64,000 nt of DNA from Hyphomonas neptunium ATCC 15444 (GTDB lineage Bacteria > Pseudomonadota > Alphaproteobacteria > Caulobacterales > Hyphomonadaceae), in NCBI RefSeq assembly GCF_000013025.1, contig NC_008358.1, forward strand, positions 248,001 through 312,000, given 5' to 3'. The position numbers and the translations under genes are program-made. The notes below the pieces were generated by a model that made no database searches, had not been told where the DNA came from, and worked only from the letters and a program-made list of their open reading frames with translations. Shown here piece after piece: positions 16,638 through 25,436 of this stretch; positions within the stretch are counted from its first letter, which is position 1, and every line of letters begins with the position of its first letter.

Positions 16638-18413
16638 TCAGGCGGCGCGGGACGTCTGACGGGTCAGGAGCAGGTCGAATTGCTGGGCGTCCACGGCGGG
16701 GCTGAAATGGAAGCCCTGCAGGAATTCGCAATTCATGCCTTCAAGATAGGTGGCCTGCGTCTCATCCTCGATGCCTTCGGCGATCAGTTCGGCGTTGAAC
16801 AGTTTTGCCAGCTGGACGACCGAGAGCACGAGCTTCATGGCGCGCTCGTCATCCCCGATGTCGCCAATGATCGAGCGGTCAATCTTGATACGGTCGATGG
16901 GAAGGTCGAGCAGGGCGCGCAGGTTTGAATAGCCTGTGCCATAGTCGTCGAGCGCGATTTTCACGCCGCGATCCTTCAGGATACAGATGTTGGCGCGGGC
17001 GCGGTCGATGTCGTGAATGATGGCCGATTCCACGAGTTCAATGCAGACCTTTTCGGCCTGGACCCCGCACCGGCGGATAAGGCTGAGGATTTCGGCGGCA
17101 TAGCCGGGACGCACGATTTCCAGGGAGGAAGCGTTGAAGGAGACAAAGCGCAGGCGGTTATCGGACAGCCAGTTTCTGACAGGCCCGCAGGCGCGGCGCA
17201 CGATGCTCAGATCGAGCGCGGAGATGAGGCCGCACTCGGTTGCAATGGTGATGAATTCCTGAGCCGGGATGGGGCCAAGCTGGGGGTGGTTCCAGCGGGC
17301 GAGAACTTCGACGCCTTCGATCGCGCGCGTCTTTGCATTCACGATGGGCTGAAAGGCAGGCACGATCTGGTTGCGGGCAATGGCCTGGCGCAGGTCGCGC
17401 TCCAGTGTGTGGCGGCGATAGGTCCGCAGAGCGAGGCCGGCATCGAACAGCTTTACCTGTTCGCGGCCGAGATGCTTGGCCTCGATCAGGGCGGTATCGG
17501 CATTCAGCTTCAGGGATTCCAGATCATCCGCATCAAGACCATGGACCGAGAGGCCGACAGACCCCGAGACCTGGATGAGCTTGTCCCCGACGCGAACGGC
17601 GCGGAAGATGCGTTGCCGCATGAGGCTGATGTTTTCGACCAGTACATGGGGCGCGACCCTTGGGTGATCGAACAGGATGGCAAATTCATCTCCGCCCATC
17701 CGTGCCAGGCTGCGCACACCCGGCCAGGTGATCAGCCTTTTGGCGACGGATTTGAGCACCGTATCGCCGGCCTTGTGGCCGAAGCTGTCATTGATGAATT
17801 TGAAGCGGTCGAGATCGAGAAAGGCGAGGCAGAGGATCTTGTCCGGGGGGAGGGGTTCCTCGGCCACGGTTGCCAGATCAAGGTCGAACCCCATGCGGTT
17901 TCGCAGGCCTGTTGCCGGGTCAGTGCGGGCGGCTTTCGTGGCGGCGGTCTCAGCCTGCTCGACGAGTTCCAGGCGCTGCTCCAGCCAGCGGGTGCGTTCG
18001 GTATCGACCTTGCGGACATCCGCTATGGCCAGTTCATGGCGGCGCAGGGACGCCTTGGAGCCGGAAGATGCCACATCCGGCGCGTGAATAATGCTGATGA
18101 TGATGCCGGCGATGAGGGTCTCACCCGAAGGCAGCCGGAGCGGCCGTCGGATGGTAAGCAGGACGGCGCCGGTGATCAGCGTTTCCTCGTCCAGACTGTC
18201 CTCGCCCGCAAGCACCTTGCGCTCGACCTCCCGTATACGGTCGATACAGACGGGATGAACCAGAAGGCTGTCCTTTTCGCCGACGAAGTTCATTTCTCCG
18301 GCGATCATTTCAAAGGCGCTGTTGCCATAGACCCAGCGATGCGATGCGTCTTTCGCGAATACCGGATAGGGCGACGCGTTGATGAACGCCTCAAACAGGG
18401 CGCGATCGGTCAT
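16638..18413 (-). CDS. PAS-GGDEF-EAL cyclic-di-GMP signalling protein
   Basis: Bifunctional c-di-GMP enzyme of 591 residues without transmembrane helices. An N-terminal PAS-like sensor occupies about residues 5-115. The GGDEF domain follows with an intact RMGGDEFAIL active site near residue 238, and the EAL domain starts near residue 366 with EVLARW in place of EALxR, an accepted variant. Further phosphodiesterase motifs are intact, including DDYGTGYSNL and IKIDRSII. Its ATG overlaps the stop of the GAF gene (ATGA), so the two are expressed together. Confidence 0.93.
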   Translation of the reverse strand: MTDRALFEAFINASPYPVFAKDASHRWVYGNSAFEMIAGEMNFVGEKDSLLVHPVCIDRIREVERKVLAGEDSLDEETLITGAVLLTIRRPLRLPSGETLIAGIIISIIHAPDVASSGSKASLRRHELAIADVRKVDTERTRWLEQRLELVEQAETAATKAARTDPATGLRNRMGFDLDLATVAEEPLPPDKILCLAFLDLDRFKFINDSFGHKAGDTVLKSVAKRLITWPGVRSLARMGGDEFAILFDHPRVAPHVLVENISLMRQRIFRAVRVGDKLIQVSGSVGLSVHGLDADDLESLKLNADTALIEAKHLGREQVKLFDAGLALRTYRRHTLERDLRQAIARNQIVPAFQPIVNAKTRAIEGVEVLARWNHPQLGPIPAQEFITIATECGLISALDLSIVRRACGPVRNWLSDNRLRFVSFNASSLEIVRPGYAAEILSLIRRCGVQAEKVCIELVESAIIHDIDRARANICILKDRGVKIALDDYGTGYSNLRALLDLPIDRIKIDRSIIGDIGDDERAMKLVLSVVQLAKLFNAELIAEGIEDETQATYLEGMNCEFLQGFHFSPAVDAQQFDLLLTRQTSRAA

Positions 18414-18973
18414 GAGTAACGGCGGCTGGGAAAGGGCATATGGGTATGCTCCGGCGCCGGTCGGGACATATAAATCTCTTCGATCAGTTGGGATGCGGTG
18501 GTCGCAAATTGCCAGAGGCGGCTGCGGCCTTCAGTGTCCAGCGTGCGGGGAATGTCATCGAGCAGACAGAAGCTGCCGAGACGGTAGCGGCCCCCGACAA
18601 CAAGGGGCGCGCCGGCATAGAAGCGGATATGTGGCGGATTGCGCACCATCGGATTGTCGCAGAACCTCGGATCGGCCAGCGCGTTTTCCACCACGAGCAG
18701 ACGCAAACGCTGGATCGTATGATGGCAGAAGGCAATTGCGCGCGGCCCCTGAAAATCGATCAGGCCGGTGTTTGACTTGATCCACTGGCTGTCTGAATCG
18801 ATCAGGGTGACCAGTGCCATCGGGACTTTGAAATAGTCCGCCGCTTCCCGTGTGATCGCATCAATCCGCGCATCGGGTGGAGTATCGAGGATGCCGAGCG
18901 TATGCAGGAAGTCGACACGCTCCCGCTCCACTTCCTGGGCTGCAAGGGGAAGGGCAGGTGAAGAGCGGGTCAT
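18410..18973 (-). CDS. GAF domain sensory protein
   Basis: A 187-residue protein that is essentially one GAF domain. It matches the common stand-alone form: RVDFLHTLGILDTPPDARID, then VTLIDSDSQWIKS, FCHHTIQ, VVENALADPRF and FYAGAPLV, with a GxFCLLD-type strand. Such GAF domains often precede GGDEF/EAL enzymes as separate or fused sensors. Translational coupling to the downstream PAS-GGDEF-EAL gene suggests that it supplies a redox or ligand signal to c-di-GMP turnover; the ligand is unknown. Confidence 0.88.
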   Translation of the reverse strand: MTRSSPALPLAAQEVERERVDFLHTLGILDTPPDARIDAITREAADYFKVPMALVTLIDSDSQWIKSNTGLIDFQGPRAIAFCHHTIQRLRLLVVENALADPRFCDNPMVRNPPHIRFYAGAPLVVGGRYRLGSFCLLDDIPRTLDTEGRSRLWQFATTASQLIEEIYMSRPAPEHTHMPFPSRRYS

Positions 18974-19027
18974 GGCGGCGGCAACTTTACTGTTCGAAAT
19001 CTGGAAGGGCGGGACGTGGCCGCCCGG

Positions 19028-19357
19028 TTAAAGGAACCTGGCACTCACGAGGTCGCCGCGCTGCCAGACTTTCTCGCAGGCGTGCTCGTCATCGCAGTTT
19101 GTGAACGGATTGAAGATGACAAGGGAAAAGGTATCGGGCACCGGGAAGGGAAAGGTTTGCCTCAGCTGCGCGCCCTTGGGGGAGAGTCTCTGCAACGAAA
19201 TGGAGAATCGACGGTCATCCGCCCCGATGACGATCTTTCCTGATCTGGGGCCTGATCTGGGTACGGAGCCGGCTTGGGCCGGTCTTGCAGGGCGCGTTCG
19301 GGCAATCATGGAAAAATCCTCCCTTCGGACTACGCCGTTCCGGGAATTGCGTTCCAT
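19028..19357 (-). CDS. PilZ-like domain protein
   Basis: A 109-residue protein whose end has the layout of a short alphaproteobacterial PilZ domain: an Arg-rich beginning, a beta segment (FSISLQRLSPKGAQLRQT), and a closing CEKVWQRGDLVSARF strand. PilZ proteins bind c-di-GMP, which fits the GGDEF-EAL gene nearby. The RxxxR and D/NxSxxG ligand motifs are only partly visible, so c-di-GMP binding is uncertain. The ATG at 19357 is used; one at 19309 is also possible. Confidence 0.55.
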   Translation of the reverse strand: MERNSRNGVVRREDFSMIARTRPARPAQAGSVPRSGPRSGKIVIGADDRRFSISLQRLSPKGAQLRQTFPFPVPDTFSLVIFNPFTNCDDEHACEKVWQRGDLVSARFL

Positions 19358-19447
19358 TATTTTTTGAGTGATTGCCGGCTGGCGAAATGGCGGGCCATCT
19401 GCACAGGGACGGCCGCGAAGGCGTCCGGTGGAGCCGGACGCCTCAGA

Positions 19448-20089
19448 TCAGGCCGCTCTGGTGTGCCCGTTTGGCCATAAGGGCAGGTCGCTGCCGGAGT
19501 TCTGTGGCGGAATGTCCCCCACGACCGGGAGCGTTTCGATCTGCGAGGCGGTCAAAGGCAGGGAAGGCGGGAGGCTGGGCTGGTCCATCAGACCTGCAAG
19601 CGCTTCGCGCCCGCGGCTGACGCGGCTTTTGACGGTGCCCTCACTGCATCCCAGCAGGCAGGCGGCTTCTTCATAGCTGAAGCCGGCCGCAAGAACGGTG
19701 ACGAGGGCTTCGCGCTGCTTTTCAGGCAGATGCCGCAGAGCGCTTTCCATCACGCGGAAATCAGAGGACCATTCCTGGCTGCCCGCTGTTACAAGGGCGT
19801 TCTCAGCATCATCAGGATCAAGCGATTCCGACCGCCATGCCTTGCGGTTATGACCGGTATGAAGATTACGGATGATCTTGAACAGCCAGGGCCGCATCGG
19901 CGCGCCCGGAATAAACCGGTTGCGAGCGCCCCAGGCGCGCAGACATGCGTCTTGCACAAGATCGTCTGCGAGGTCAGCGTTACGGCAGAGGCTGCGGGCG
20001 AACGCCCGCATTTGAGGTATCATGGCTTCCAGCTGGTCGATGAAGCTGGCGCTGGATTCCTGTCCGGTGGCGGGATCAGGGTCTGTCAA
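19448..20089 (-). CDS. ecfG: EcfG-type RNA polymerase sigma factor
   Basis: Extracytoplasmic-function sigma factor of 213 residues. Region 2 is visible as LCRNADLADDLVQDACLRAW followed by PMRPWLFKIIRN, and region 4 as ALRHLPEKQREALVTVLAAG with AACLLGCSEGTVKSRVSRGR. The overlap with an upstream NepR-like gene identifies it as the EcfG (ECF15) sigma of the alphaproteobacterial general stress response. The C-terminal tail of about 40 residues after region 4 is longer than usual. The third partner, PhyR, is not in the window. Confidence 0.85.
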   Translation of the reverse strand: MTDPDPATGQESSASFIDQLEAMIPQMRAFARSLCRNADLADDLVQDACLRAWGARNRFIPGAPMRPWLFKIIRNLHTGHNRKAWRSESLDPDDAENALVTAGSQEWSSDFRVMESALRHLPEKQREALVTVLAAGFSYEEAACLLGCSEGTVKSRVSRGREALAGLMDQPSLPPSLPLTASQIETLPVVGDIPPQNSGSDLPLWPNGHTRAA

Positions 20090-20321
20090 GGCAATGCTCC
20101 GATGCGATCAGGGCTGACCGCTGCATCTCCTGCTCTCTCAGCCTGCGGATTAAAACGCCGAAGCGCTCGGGAACCGGCTCGCTGAGTATCGCTTCGAAGT
20201 TCTGCCTGAATGTCTCAGCCGCGCATTCGCGCGGATAGGACATCGGTTCAGGAACTTCTGGTGTGTTACCGGGTAAAGAGATGAGGCGAGCAGCCACTGT
20301 TGGTTTTCCTATGAAATCCAT
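20076..20321 (-). CDS. nepR: NepR-like anti-sigma factor
   Basis: Small protein of 81 residues in the position of NepR, which holds EcfG inactive until phosphorylated PhyR captures it. The diagnostic helix is FEAILSEPVPERFGVLIRRL, matching the EPVPxRF core of NepR. Its 3' end overlaps ecfG by 14 bases. The ATG at 20321 is chosen; a second ATG at 20243 would give a 55-residue protein that keeps the core. Autoregulation by EcfG is expected from family knowledge, but I could not find a convincing GGAAC/CGTT promoter. Confidence 0.75.
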   Translation of the reverse strand: MDFIGKPTVAARLISLPGNTPEVPEPMSYPRECAAETFRQNFEAILSEPVPERFGVLIRRLREQEMQRSALIASEHCLDRP

Positions 20322-20479
20322 CTTGTGCGCGGGCTTTGCCCGATCTTTTTTATATTTGCATTTTGCAACTTGAACGACAATCGGCCGCAATAGTTAATAA
20401 CGCGTTGCCGATTCCTGGCCACGGCCAGTTTGCGCGAAATATTGTTCGCGATCATGGTGTTCTGAAGGAAAGTTTAAGT

Positions 20480-20514
20480 AAAAAATAGCCGGCGCAGGTT
20501 CGCCGCACCGGCTA
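20480..20514 (-). terminator. Rho-independent terminator after the AMP-binding pseudogene
   Basis: TAGCCGG (20486-20492) and CCGGCTA (20508-20514) form a stem with inner GC pairing. On the minus strand the stem is followed by a run of six T residues, a classic intrinsic terminator. It ends the decayed synthetase gene and insulates nepR-ecfG downstream. Confidence 0.75.
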
Positions 20515-21310
20515 AAAAGGTACAAGATAGATGGCATAGCAACAAGTGCTACGTCTTGTATTACGCGGAACTCGAAAACCGGTTCCAATTTTTTTCAGGA
20601 AGTGTCCCAAATTGTTGCATGCAGGCAGCGCCATGTCCGCAAACCCGGTGCGCTCCAGAAGTTCAAAATGATACGGCACAAAAGCGAGGCTCGTGCAGGC
20701 CCGCGCACTGAAAAGATCCCAGAAATCGTCCTCGGTTACGGAAGCGTCCGTCAGAACAATCCGTGCGCCTGCCGCCAGATGTGAATTGAGGACCGCCATT
20801 ACATAATGAATAGAAGAAATTGAGGGTTGTGATCGCCCGATCTTCTGCGTGAATATCAAGGTATTAAAGGATCGCGCGGGCATTCGCGTCAAGGTTCTCA
20901 TGGGAAAGCTTTACCAGTTTGGGGGCGCCGGTCGTTCCCGAAGTCGATAAAAGGACCGCCAATTCATCCGTAAATGCCGATGGAGGCGACTGGCCGCGTT
21001 GATCGAGCCTCCAATCTCCATCCCTGTAACTTACGAGCCAGTCCGGTTGGTAAATTGAAAGAATACGCCCATCGGAAATCGATTCGTCGTTCAGAAGGAT
21101 GACGGGGTGGCCGGATCTCAGGCAAGCAAGGTAGGCAACAATTGCATCGACCCGGTTGCAGGCCTGAATTGCGACAAGCTGCCGGAATGCCGGAAGCTTA
21201 TCAGAAAATCGATCACACAGGGTGGCGGGCTCGCGGTAGGTAACGCTGTGCTGGCCTTCTTCCAGGGCAACAGCGTTCCCAAACACCTCAAGTTCACGCC
21301 AAAAACCCAT
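20512..21310 (-). pseudogene. Decayed AMP-binding (acyl-adenylating) synthetase
   Basis: The N-terminal part (MGFWRELEVFGNAVAL onward) reads to the P-loop-like core STSGTTGAPKLVKLSHENL, a hallmark of acyl-/aminoacyl-adenylating enzymes, then hits a TAA at 20864-20866. Past the stop the same frame continues as YLDIHAEDRAITTLNFFYS, and a one-base shift near 20825 is then needed to recover VLNSHLAAGARIVLTD and FELLERTGF. The match is lost near 20615, so the gene lacks its C-terminal half. Intact relatives occur in polysaccharide or lipid ligase loci. It is a dead gene beside the island insertion point. Confidence 0.85.
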
Positions 21311-21605
21311 TAGAGCAGACCCTCGATAATATTGCCGCTTGCAGGTCAAAGCGTTTCGGCATGGATCAATCCCGAACGTCATTTCTGCGGCCGGCGATTT
21401 TCGTCATCAATCCTAAATGGGATTGGGTGTGCACAAACTGCGCCACAAGCGTCAAACAGCAATGACCGTCAAGGATGCTCGCGCTCAGCATCCTATGTGC
21501 GTCTGCCAATTGAGCGTATGAGAACAGATCAGCTAGAAAGCTGGGCAAATTTGCGTACATGACACGCTCGACGTCGTCCGCCATCATCTTGATAAGCAAT
21601 AGAAA

Positions 21606-21674
21606 ATGCCAACGAAACAAAACTATAGATTTTCTGTCGCGCCGATGATGGATGCTCAGAAATATTGTTTATAA
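21606..21674 (+). pseudogene. dusA: Displaced 5' end of dusA (left island junction)
   Basis: The ATG at 21606 opens MPTKQNYRFSVAPMMD, which is nearly the N-terminus of the intact dusA at 35755 (MSKKQDYRFSVAPMMD). The frame then runs into island DNA and stops at 21672-21674. This is the original start of dusA, cut off by insertion of the island. It shows that dusA once ran rightward from here and that its native promoter is in 21,383-21,605. Confidence 0.9.
21622..21652 (+). repeat. attL, left direct repeat of the dusA island
   Basis: ACTATAGATTTTCTGTCGC, then G, then CCGATGATGGA. The copy at 35771-35801 has T in place of the single G. The shared sequence continues a few bases to the left (AAACAA) with one more mismatch. 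The repeat lies within coding sequence for RFSVAPMMD of DusA. Confidence 0.92.
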
Positions 21675-21799
21675 ACAAGCATTTATGTATATCCGTGAGC
21701 GGATGGTGTGCATGCTTCCGTATGCATGGTATTGCATCTAGGTGCAGAAATTTGAAAGCGCGTTTGTTGCATTTCGGCGGCGTCTTTGTTGCTCGCAAC

Positions 21800-22099
21800 T
21801 CAATCTTGTCTTTTCGGTGGGCACTCTGCAGCTAGGCAGTCTTCTCTTTGCTTTCTAGCAAGCCCGATAACAAGTTCCGCGACCGCCCCTGCGATGTGCG
21901 TCTTCACTTCCGCCCGGGATAAGGAAAGCCGCTTTCCGATTTCGGCATAGCTCATGCGCTCAATCCTGTGCAGCAGAAGAACTTCGCGCCGGACAGGCTC
22001 CATGATCCAGATGACGGCCTCAACGTTCGCGACGCATGCTTCATCTATCCGTTCGTGGCCACGTTGCCAGGACCGTCTGAAGCGCGCGCGCCGCCTCAT
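21800..22099 (-). CDS. Short sigma-70 region 4-like protein
   Basis: A 99-residue protein with a single recognisable segment, RREVLLLHRIERMSYAEIGK followed by SLSRAEVKTHIAGAVAEL. This is a sigma-70 region 4 / helix-turn-helix that normally binds the -35 element. Region 2 is absent, so it cannot be a complete sigma factor. It may act as an accessory regulator or with a partner subunit. It starts on a 4-base overlap with the upstream Tat-signal gene, and the pair is read as one unit at the left end of the island. Confidence 0.7.
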   Translation of the reverse strand: MRRRARFRRSWQRGHERIDEACVANVEAVIWIMEPVRREVLLLHRIERMSYAEIGKRLSLSRAEVKTHIAGAVAELVIGLARKQREDCLAAECPPKRQD

Positions 22100-22605
22100 T
22101 TCTGCAGACTGCCGCTCGCTTCCATTAGCGAGCTCAGGTCATTCAGAGTGCTCTGGAGAAGGGCGTGGGCCTCAGTGTTCTCGTCAGGGAGGACCGAGGC
22201 CGTCGCGACACTCAGTTTCAGAGAAACGCCATAAAGGCTCGTTGCCTTGATATCCGGCAGCCGCGAAAGGATATCCTGCCGGGTGTTGAACAGGGCATCG
22301 ACACTCTGGTCGATGGCGGCCATCTCCGCAGCTTCCGGCACGAGCTGGCGCTCTGCCTCGGAAAGCCTGAACCAGTTGTATTCGCGGCCAACGAAGCTTT
22401 CGAGTTTCTGCCATCGCAGTGTCAACGCGTCTTGCTTCGCGTTCAACCGCAGCCACTTCTGGCAGACTGGGATAACCGGATCGGCGGCACCCGGAATGCC
22501 CGCTGAAAGTGCCAGTGAGGCCGAACCGGCCATCAGCTCCCGGCGTGAAAGCCCGCATTGGGCGCAGGGGGCCGCATTCTCGTCGCCTGGGGAGCGTCGG
22601 GACAT
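22096..22605 (-). CDS. Hypothetical protein with a Tat-like signal
   Basis: A 169-residue protein of unknown function. Near the start, CAQCGLSRRELMAGSASLAL has a twin-arginine-like motif (SRREL) followed by a short hydrophobic stretch, suggesting export through the Tat system. A CxxC pair precedes it. The rest is helical, with no enzymatic motif that I recognise. It has a good AAAGG ribosome-binding site and is translationally coupled to the sigma-region-4-like gene. A secreted protein coupled to a sigma-like regulator could be a sensor pair, but that is speculation. Confidence 0.65.
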   Translation of the reverse strand: MSRRSPGDENAAPCAQCGLSRRELMAGSASLALSAGIPGAADPVIPVCQKWLRLNAKQDALTLRWQKLESFVGREYNWFRLSEAERQLVPEAAEMAAIDQSVDALFNTRQDILSRLPDIKATSLYGVSLKLSVATASVLPDENTEAHALLQSTLNDLSSLMEASGSLQK

Positions 22606-22694
22606 GGGTTTACCTTTATGGTAGAGATGAGTCGTTTGGTATCACGGACACTACACTCGTGATCGTTTTAAGTAAATATGATCTCAAAAAGAAA

Positions 22695-22970
22695 ATGACA
22701 GATTTAACTGCTGCCCAGATTCGTGCTGCCCGTGCCCTGCTTGACTGGACTCAGCCGAAGCTGGCGGAAGCCGCAAAGCTCTCAGTGCCGACGGTGCGCC
22801 GAATGGAGAGCGAGCGTGGCCCAGCCTCCAGCACACCTGCCAATGTGGAAGCTGTTCGGCGCGCGTTGGAGGAGGCGGGGGTTATTTTTTTGGAATCGGG
22901 CGCAAGCAAGGCCGGTGGGGCAGGGGTTCGGCTAAAGCGGGGAAGCGGAAGCTATCCCTCTGACGAATAG
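22695..22970 (+). CDS. XRE-family helix-turn-helix regulator
   Basis: A 91-residue DNA-binding protein. The helix-turn-helix is clear: AAQIRAARALLDWTQPKLAE followed by AKLSVPTVRRMESERG, then a helix that selects the position of the next contact (NVEAVRRALEEAGVIFLE). The ATG at 22695 follows a weak purine-rich site; the frame is open further upstream, but that part is not protein-like. It diverges from the Tat-signal/sigma-like pair and may control it. Such small regulators are common at the ends of alphaproteobacterial islands. Confidence 0.82.
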   Translation: MTDLTAAQIRAARALLDWTQPKLAEAAKLSVPTVRRMESERGPASSTPANVEAVRRALEEAGVIFLESGASKAGGAGVRLKRGSGSYPSDE

Positions 22971-23098
22971 GAAAGCGTCGAAGAGCCACCCGAAAAGGAA
23001 GAGCTGTTCCAACAAGTCTTCGTCAATTTCAGCTGGGATGCCCAAATAGGCACTACAGAAGTATGCCGGCCGAAAGCAATTTTCGGCAACTTTTATTT

Positions 23099-25399
23099 TC
23101 AATCGGTGGGAGGATGCTTTGCGGGCAGATTGAGCAGCGGCAAAAACAGATCTGCCAACTGTTGATCATCGAACTTGTCGGCAGTAGCCATTGCCGTGCC
23201 CGTAAACGTCGGCTCTTCAGCTGTTTCAGTTTCATCGACAATCGCGGCTATCCGATTGTTGACCGTTTTCACGGCTGACGTGAGCATTGCTTGTGACACC
23301 CCGCCAATCGCAGCCAGGTTTTCCAGCGTCTTTACACGATCCGCCAGAGTGTATTCCGAATCCGTTTCAGACGTCGCCCGTTCGTTTTCATCGAATTCCC
23401 TCAGTATCGCCGCTTTCGCTACTGCTATTACATCACCACTGAACTCGTAAGTCGCATCGGTTACGCAACGAGCGATAATCTCCAAGTCATCAAGCTCCAT
23501 CCCGGATTGCAGGATCGAAATGACTCCTTGCTCCAGTGCGGTCAGCAGATCATCCAGATACGGAAATCCGTCGTAGAAACAGCGTAGATTTTGGATGAGT
23601 TCGACCAAATCACGGCCGTCGCGGTGTGAGCTGAAGCCATCAACGGGATTGCGGGCAAGAGCTAGCGCTAAGTCCGCGAAATCCCCCAATTCTGATGCTT
23701 CCCACCACTTCAGTAGCAGTTCGATACGATCGCAGTTGGAAAGGTCGGCTGCGCTAAACGAATGCGGATAGCGCGTTGATTTTTTCCAAGTCGGAATGTG
23801 AAGGAGGGCCGATGCCACGCAGTGAAACGCGCTCGCAAAGTTTGCGAGTTCTGCCTTCTCGGCGGAAAGACTGACGCCATGCTCCCAAACCAAGCGGGCC
23901 CACTTGCCTTGTCTTGAAGGTAAGGCGAACTCCCTAAGCATCACTATATCGTTCAGATACGCGGCCAGATAGTCTCTAACCGATGGATTCACAAATGAAA
24001 CGGTTCCGCTCTCAATTTTTATGAAGCTTCCCTCCAGAATCCGCAGCGACTCTTCGAAGTCTTTGGCGTCGTGAGCATGCCCGAAGTGTGCGCAAAGATG
24101 CGGGTGGAGCGCCTGATAGGCAACGCGCAAATCAGCGATTTCCTCTCCGTACTGAGACCCGAAGAATATTGCGAACAAGAGGTGCCTGCACTTCTCCGGT
24201 ATGTGCGTTCGGAAGGCGGTGTCCCAAAGCTGCGATGGGTTCGCCAAGGCAGCAAGAAAAGCGTCGGCGTAGCCCTCGGGCTGGATCGATGCCAAGTGCA
24301 CCCCATCGGTCATCCATTCTATAACGCGAGGGTTATAGTTCGCATGATCCACAATCTTCGCGATCTTGCCGCTCCCAACGAGAGCCCTGATGTGTGCCGC
24401 CGGCGTGTCCGCCACTAGAAGGTGGTTGTAGAGGATGCGTGCCCTGATGCGCCTCGTGTAAACGCCAATATCCAAAATGTATTTGCTGATATTGAGCCTC
24501 TCATCGGCAAGATGCTCAGATACCCGCCGCGCCTCTTCAAAGATATACGCCCGGGTCGTTAGGATGAAACGAGCGTTTGGCGAATGCCGTATGCGCTTCA
24601 TGAAGCGCGCCAAATCAGAATCTTTTGAAGCTAGTGCATTTCTGTCGAGGGCGATGGTCCCAAGGAAATCGTCAAAGTAAAAGATCTGCTTCTTTGCATC
24701 GACGATTGCTTCAAACCCATCCACAAGGCTTCTGATCGGCACAAGTTCCCAGTCTTCGCCCGCATATGCATAGGACAACATCTCGGCGAGCGTCGTTTTG
24801 CCTACGCCTGGCGGCCCCGATATGATTAGGACATGCTGTCCTTCCAACGTATCGCGAGCGGCTTTGAAGCTGGCGTTCGGGGCGTAGACGCGTACTTTCG
24901 CGGCAATCTCAGCATTGTTCATCGCTGTGAATGCGTGAGCCGCTGCACGGGTTACCCGTTCAAGGACGGCGGCACTGGACAGCCAAAGCTTGATATGGGC
25001 TTTCTCGACCTCTGGGAATTTGCGGAGGAGACCATTGATATCCTCTGCCGAGAAGATGTCATCTTGTGCGTGAAGTAAGGGACCTAAGATGGTCGCCAGT
25101 TGCGCCTTGTTCTTAGGCGAGAGTGATCGAGAAGTGGCCAGTAAGTATCTTGATGGTGCCAGTCGTTCGATCGAACCCCGCTCACGCTTCATTGCGGCGG
25201 TAAGTGCACTCGCCGGTGATCCTTCGTAATGCTTGGCTTGGAGTACTGTCTTGCTCAAGCCCTTGGCATGCCGGCCGTCCATACCACCGTCGGGGCCGGG
25301 TCCGAATGACTCAAATCGCATTCCAAATTCCGCTCCAAGAAGGTCTCGCGCAAGATCCTCGAAATCGGCCCATGCCAGATTTATGAAATTGTAGGTCAT
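23099..25399 (-). CDS. Mrr-type restriction endonuclease fused to a STAND NTPase
   Basis: Predicted defence effector of 766 residues. The first 60 residues are an Mrr/PD-(D/E)XK-like nuclease: an FEDLARDLLG helix with Glu14, GPDGGMDG with Asp41, and QAKHY with the Q54-x-K56 pair. Walker A is SGPPGVGKTT at about 194-203, and Walker B is probably IFYFDDFLG. The rest resembles a STAND NTPase with a helical sensor region of about 350 residues. In known systems such proteins sense a phage component and cut DNA. The ATG at 25399 begins the conserved domain; it follows the RloC-like gene by 37 bases. Confidence 0.82.
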   Translation of the reverse strand: MTYNFINLAWADFEDLARDLLGAEFGMRFESFGPGPDGGMDGRHAKGLSKTVLQAKHYEGSPASALTAAMKRERGSIERLAPSRYLLATSRSLSPKNKAQLATILGPLLHAQDDIFSAEDINGLLRKFPEVEKAHIKLWLSSAAVLERVTRAAAHAFTAMNNAEIAAKVRVYAPNASFKAARDTLEGQHVLIISGPPGVGKTTLAEMLSYAYAGEDWELVPIRSLVDGFEAIVDAKKQIFYFDDFLGTIALDRNALASKDSDLARFMKRIRHSPNARFILTTRAYIFEEARRVSEHLADERLNISKYILDIGVYTRRIRARILYNHLLVADTPAAHIRALVGSGKIAKIVDHANYNPRVIEWMTDGVHLASIQPEGYADAFLAALANPSQLWDTAFRTHIPEKCRHLLFAIFFGSQYGEEIADLRVAYQALHPHLCAHFGHAHDAKDFEESLRILEGSFIKIESGTVSFVNPSVRDYLAAYLNDIVMLREFALPSRQGKWARLVWEHGVSLSAEKAELANFASAFHCVASALLHIPTWKKSTRYPHSFSAADLSNCDRIELLLKWWEASELGDFADLALALARNPVDGFSSHRDGRDLVELIQNLRCFYDGFPYLDDLLTALEQGVISILQSGMELDDLEIIARCVTDATYEFSGDVIAVAKAAILREFDENERATSETDSEYTLADRVKTLENLAAIGGVSQAMLTSAVKTVNNRIAAIVDETETAEEPTFTGTAMATADKFDDQQLADLFLPLLNLPAKHPPTD

Positions 25400-25436
25400 A
25401 GAAATGCCCGGCACGGGGGAGGCGAGATGATTGCTT

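Noticed and set aside
20373-20397. Possible EcfG promoter (TTAAC-N16-CGTT) upstream of nepR
   Set aside because: Only three of five bases match the GGAAC element; the one good GGAACC further upstream (20581-20586, minus) has a poor -10 and lies beyond a terminator.
21366-21798. Minus-strand open frames of 84 and 89 codons around attL
   Set aside because: They read through the old dusA promoter and across the att junction, and show no protein-like pattern.
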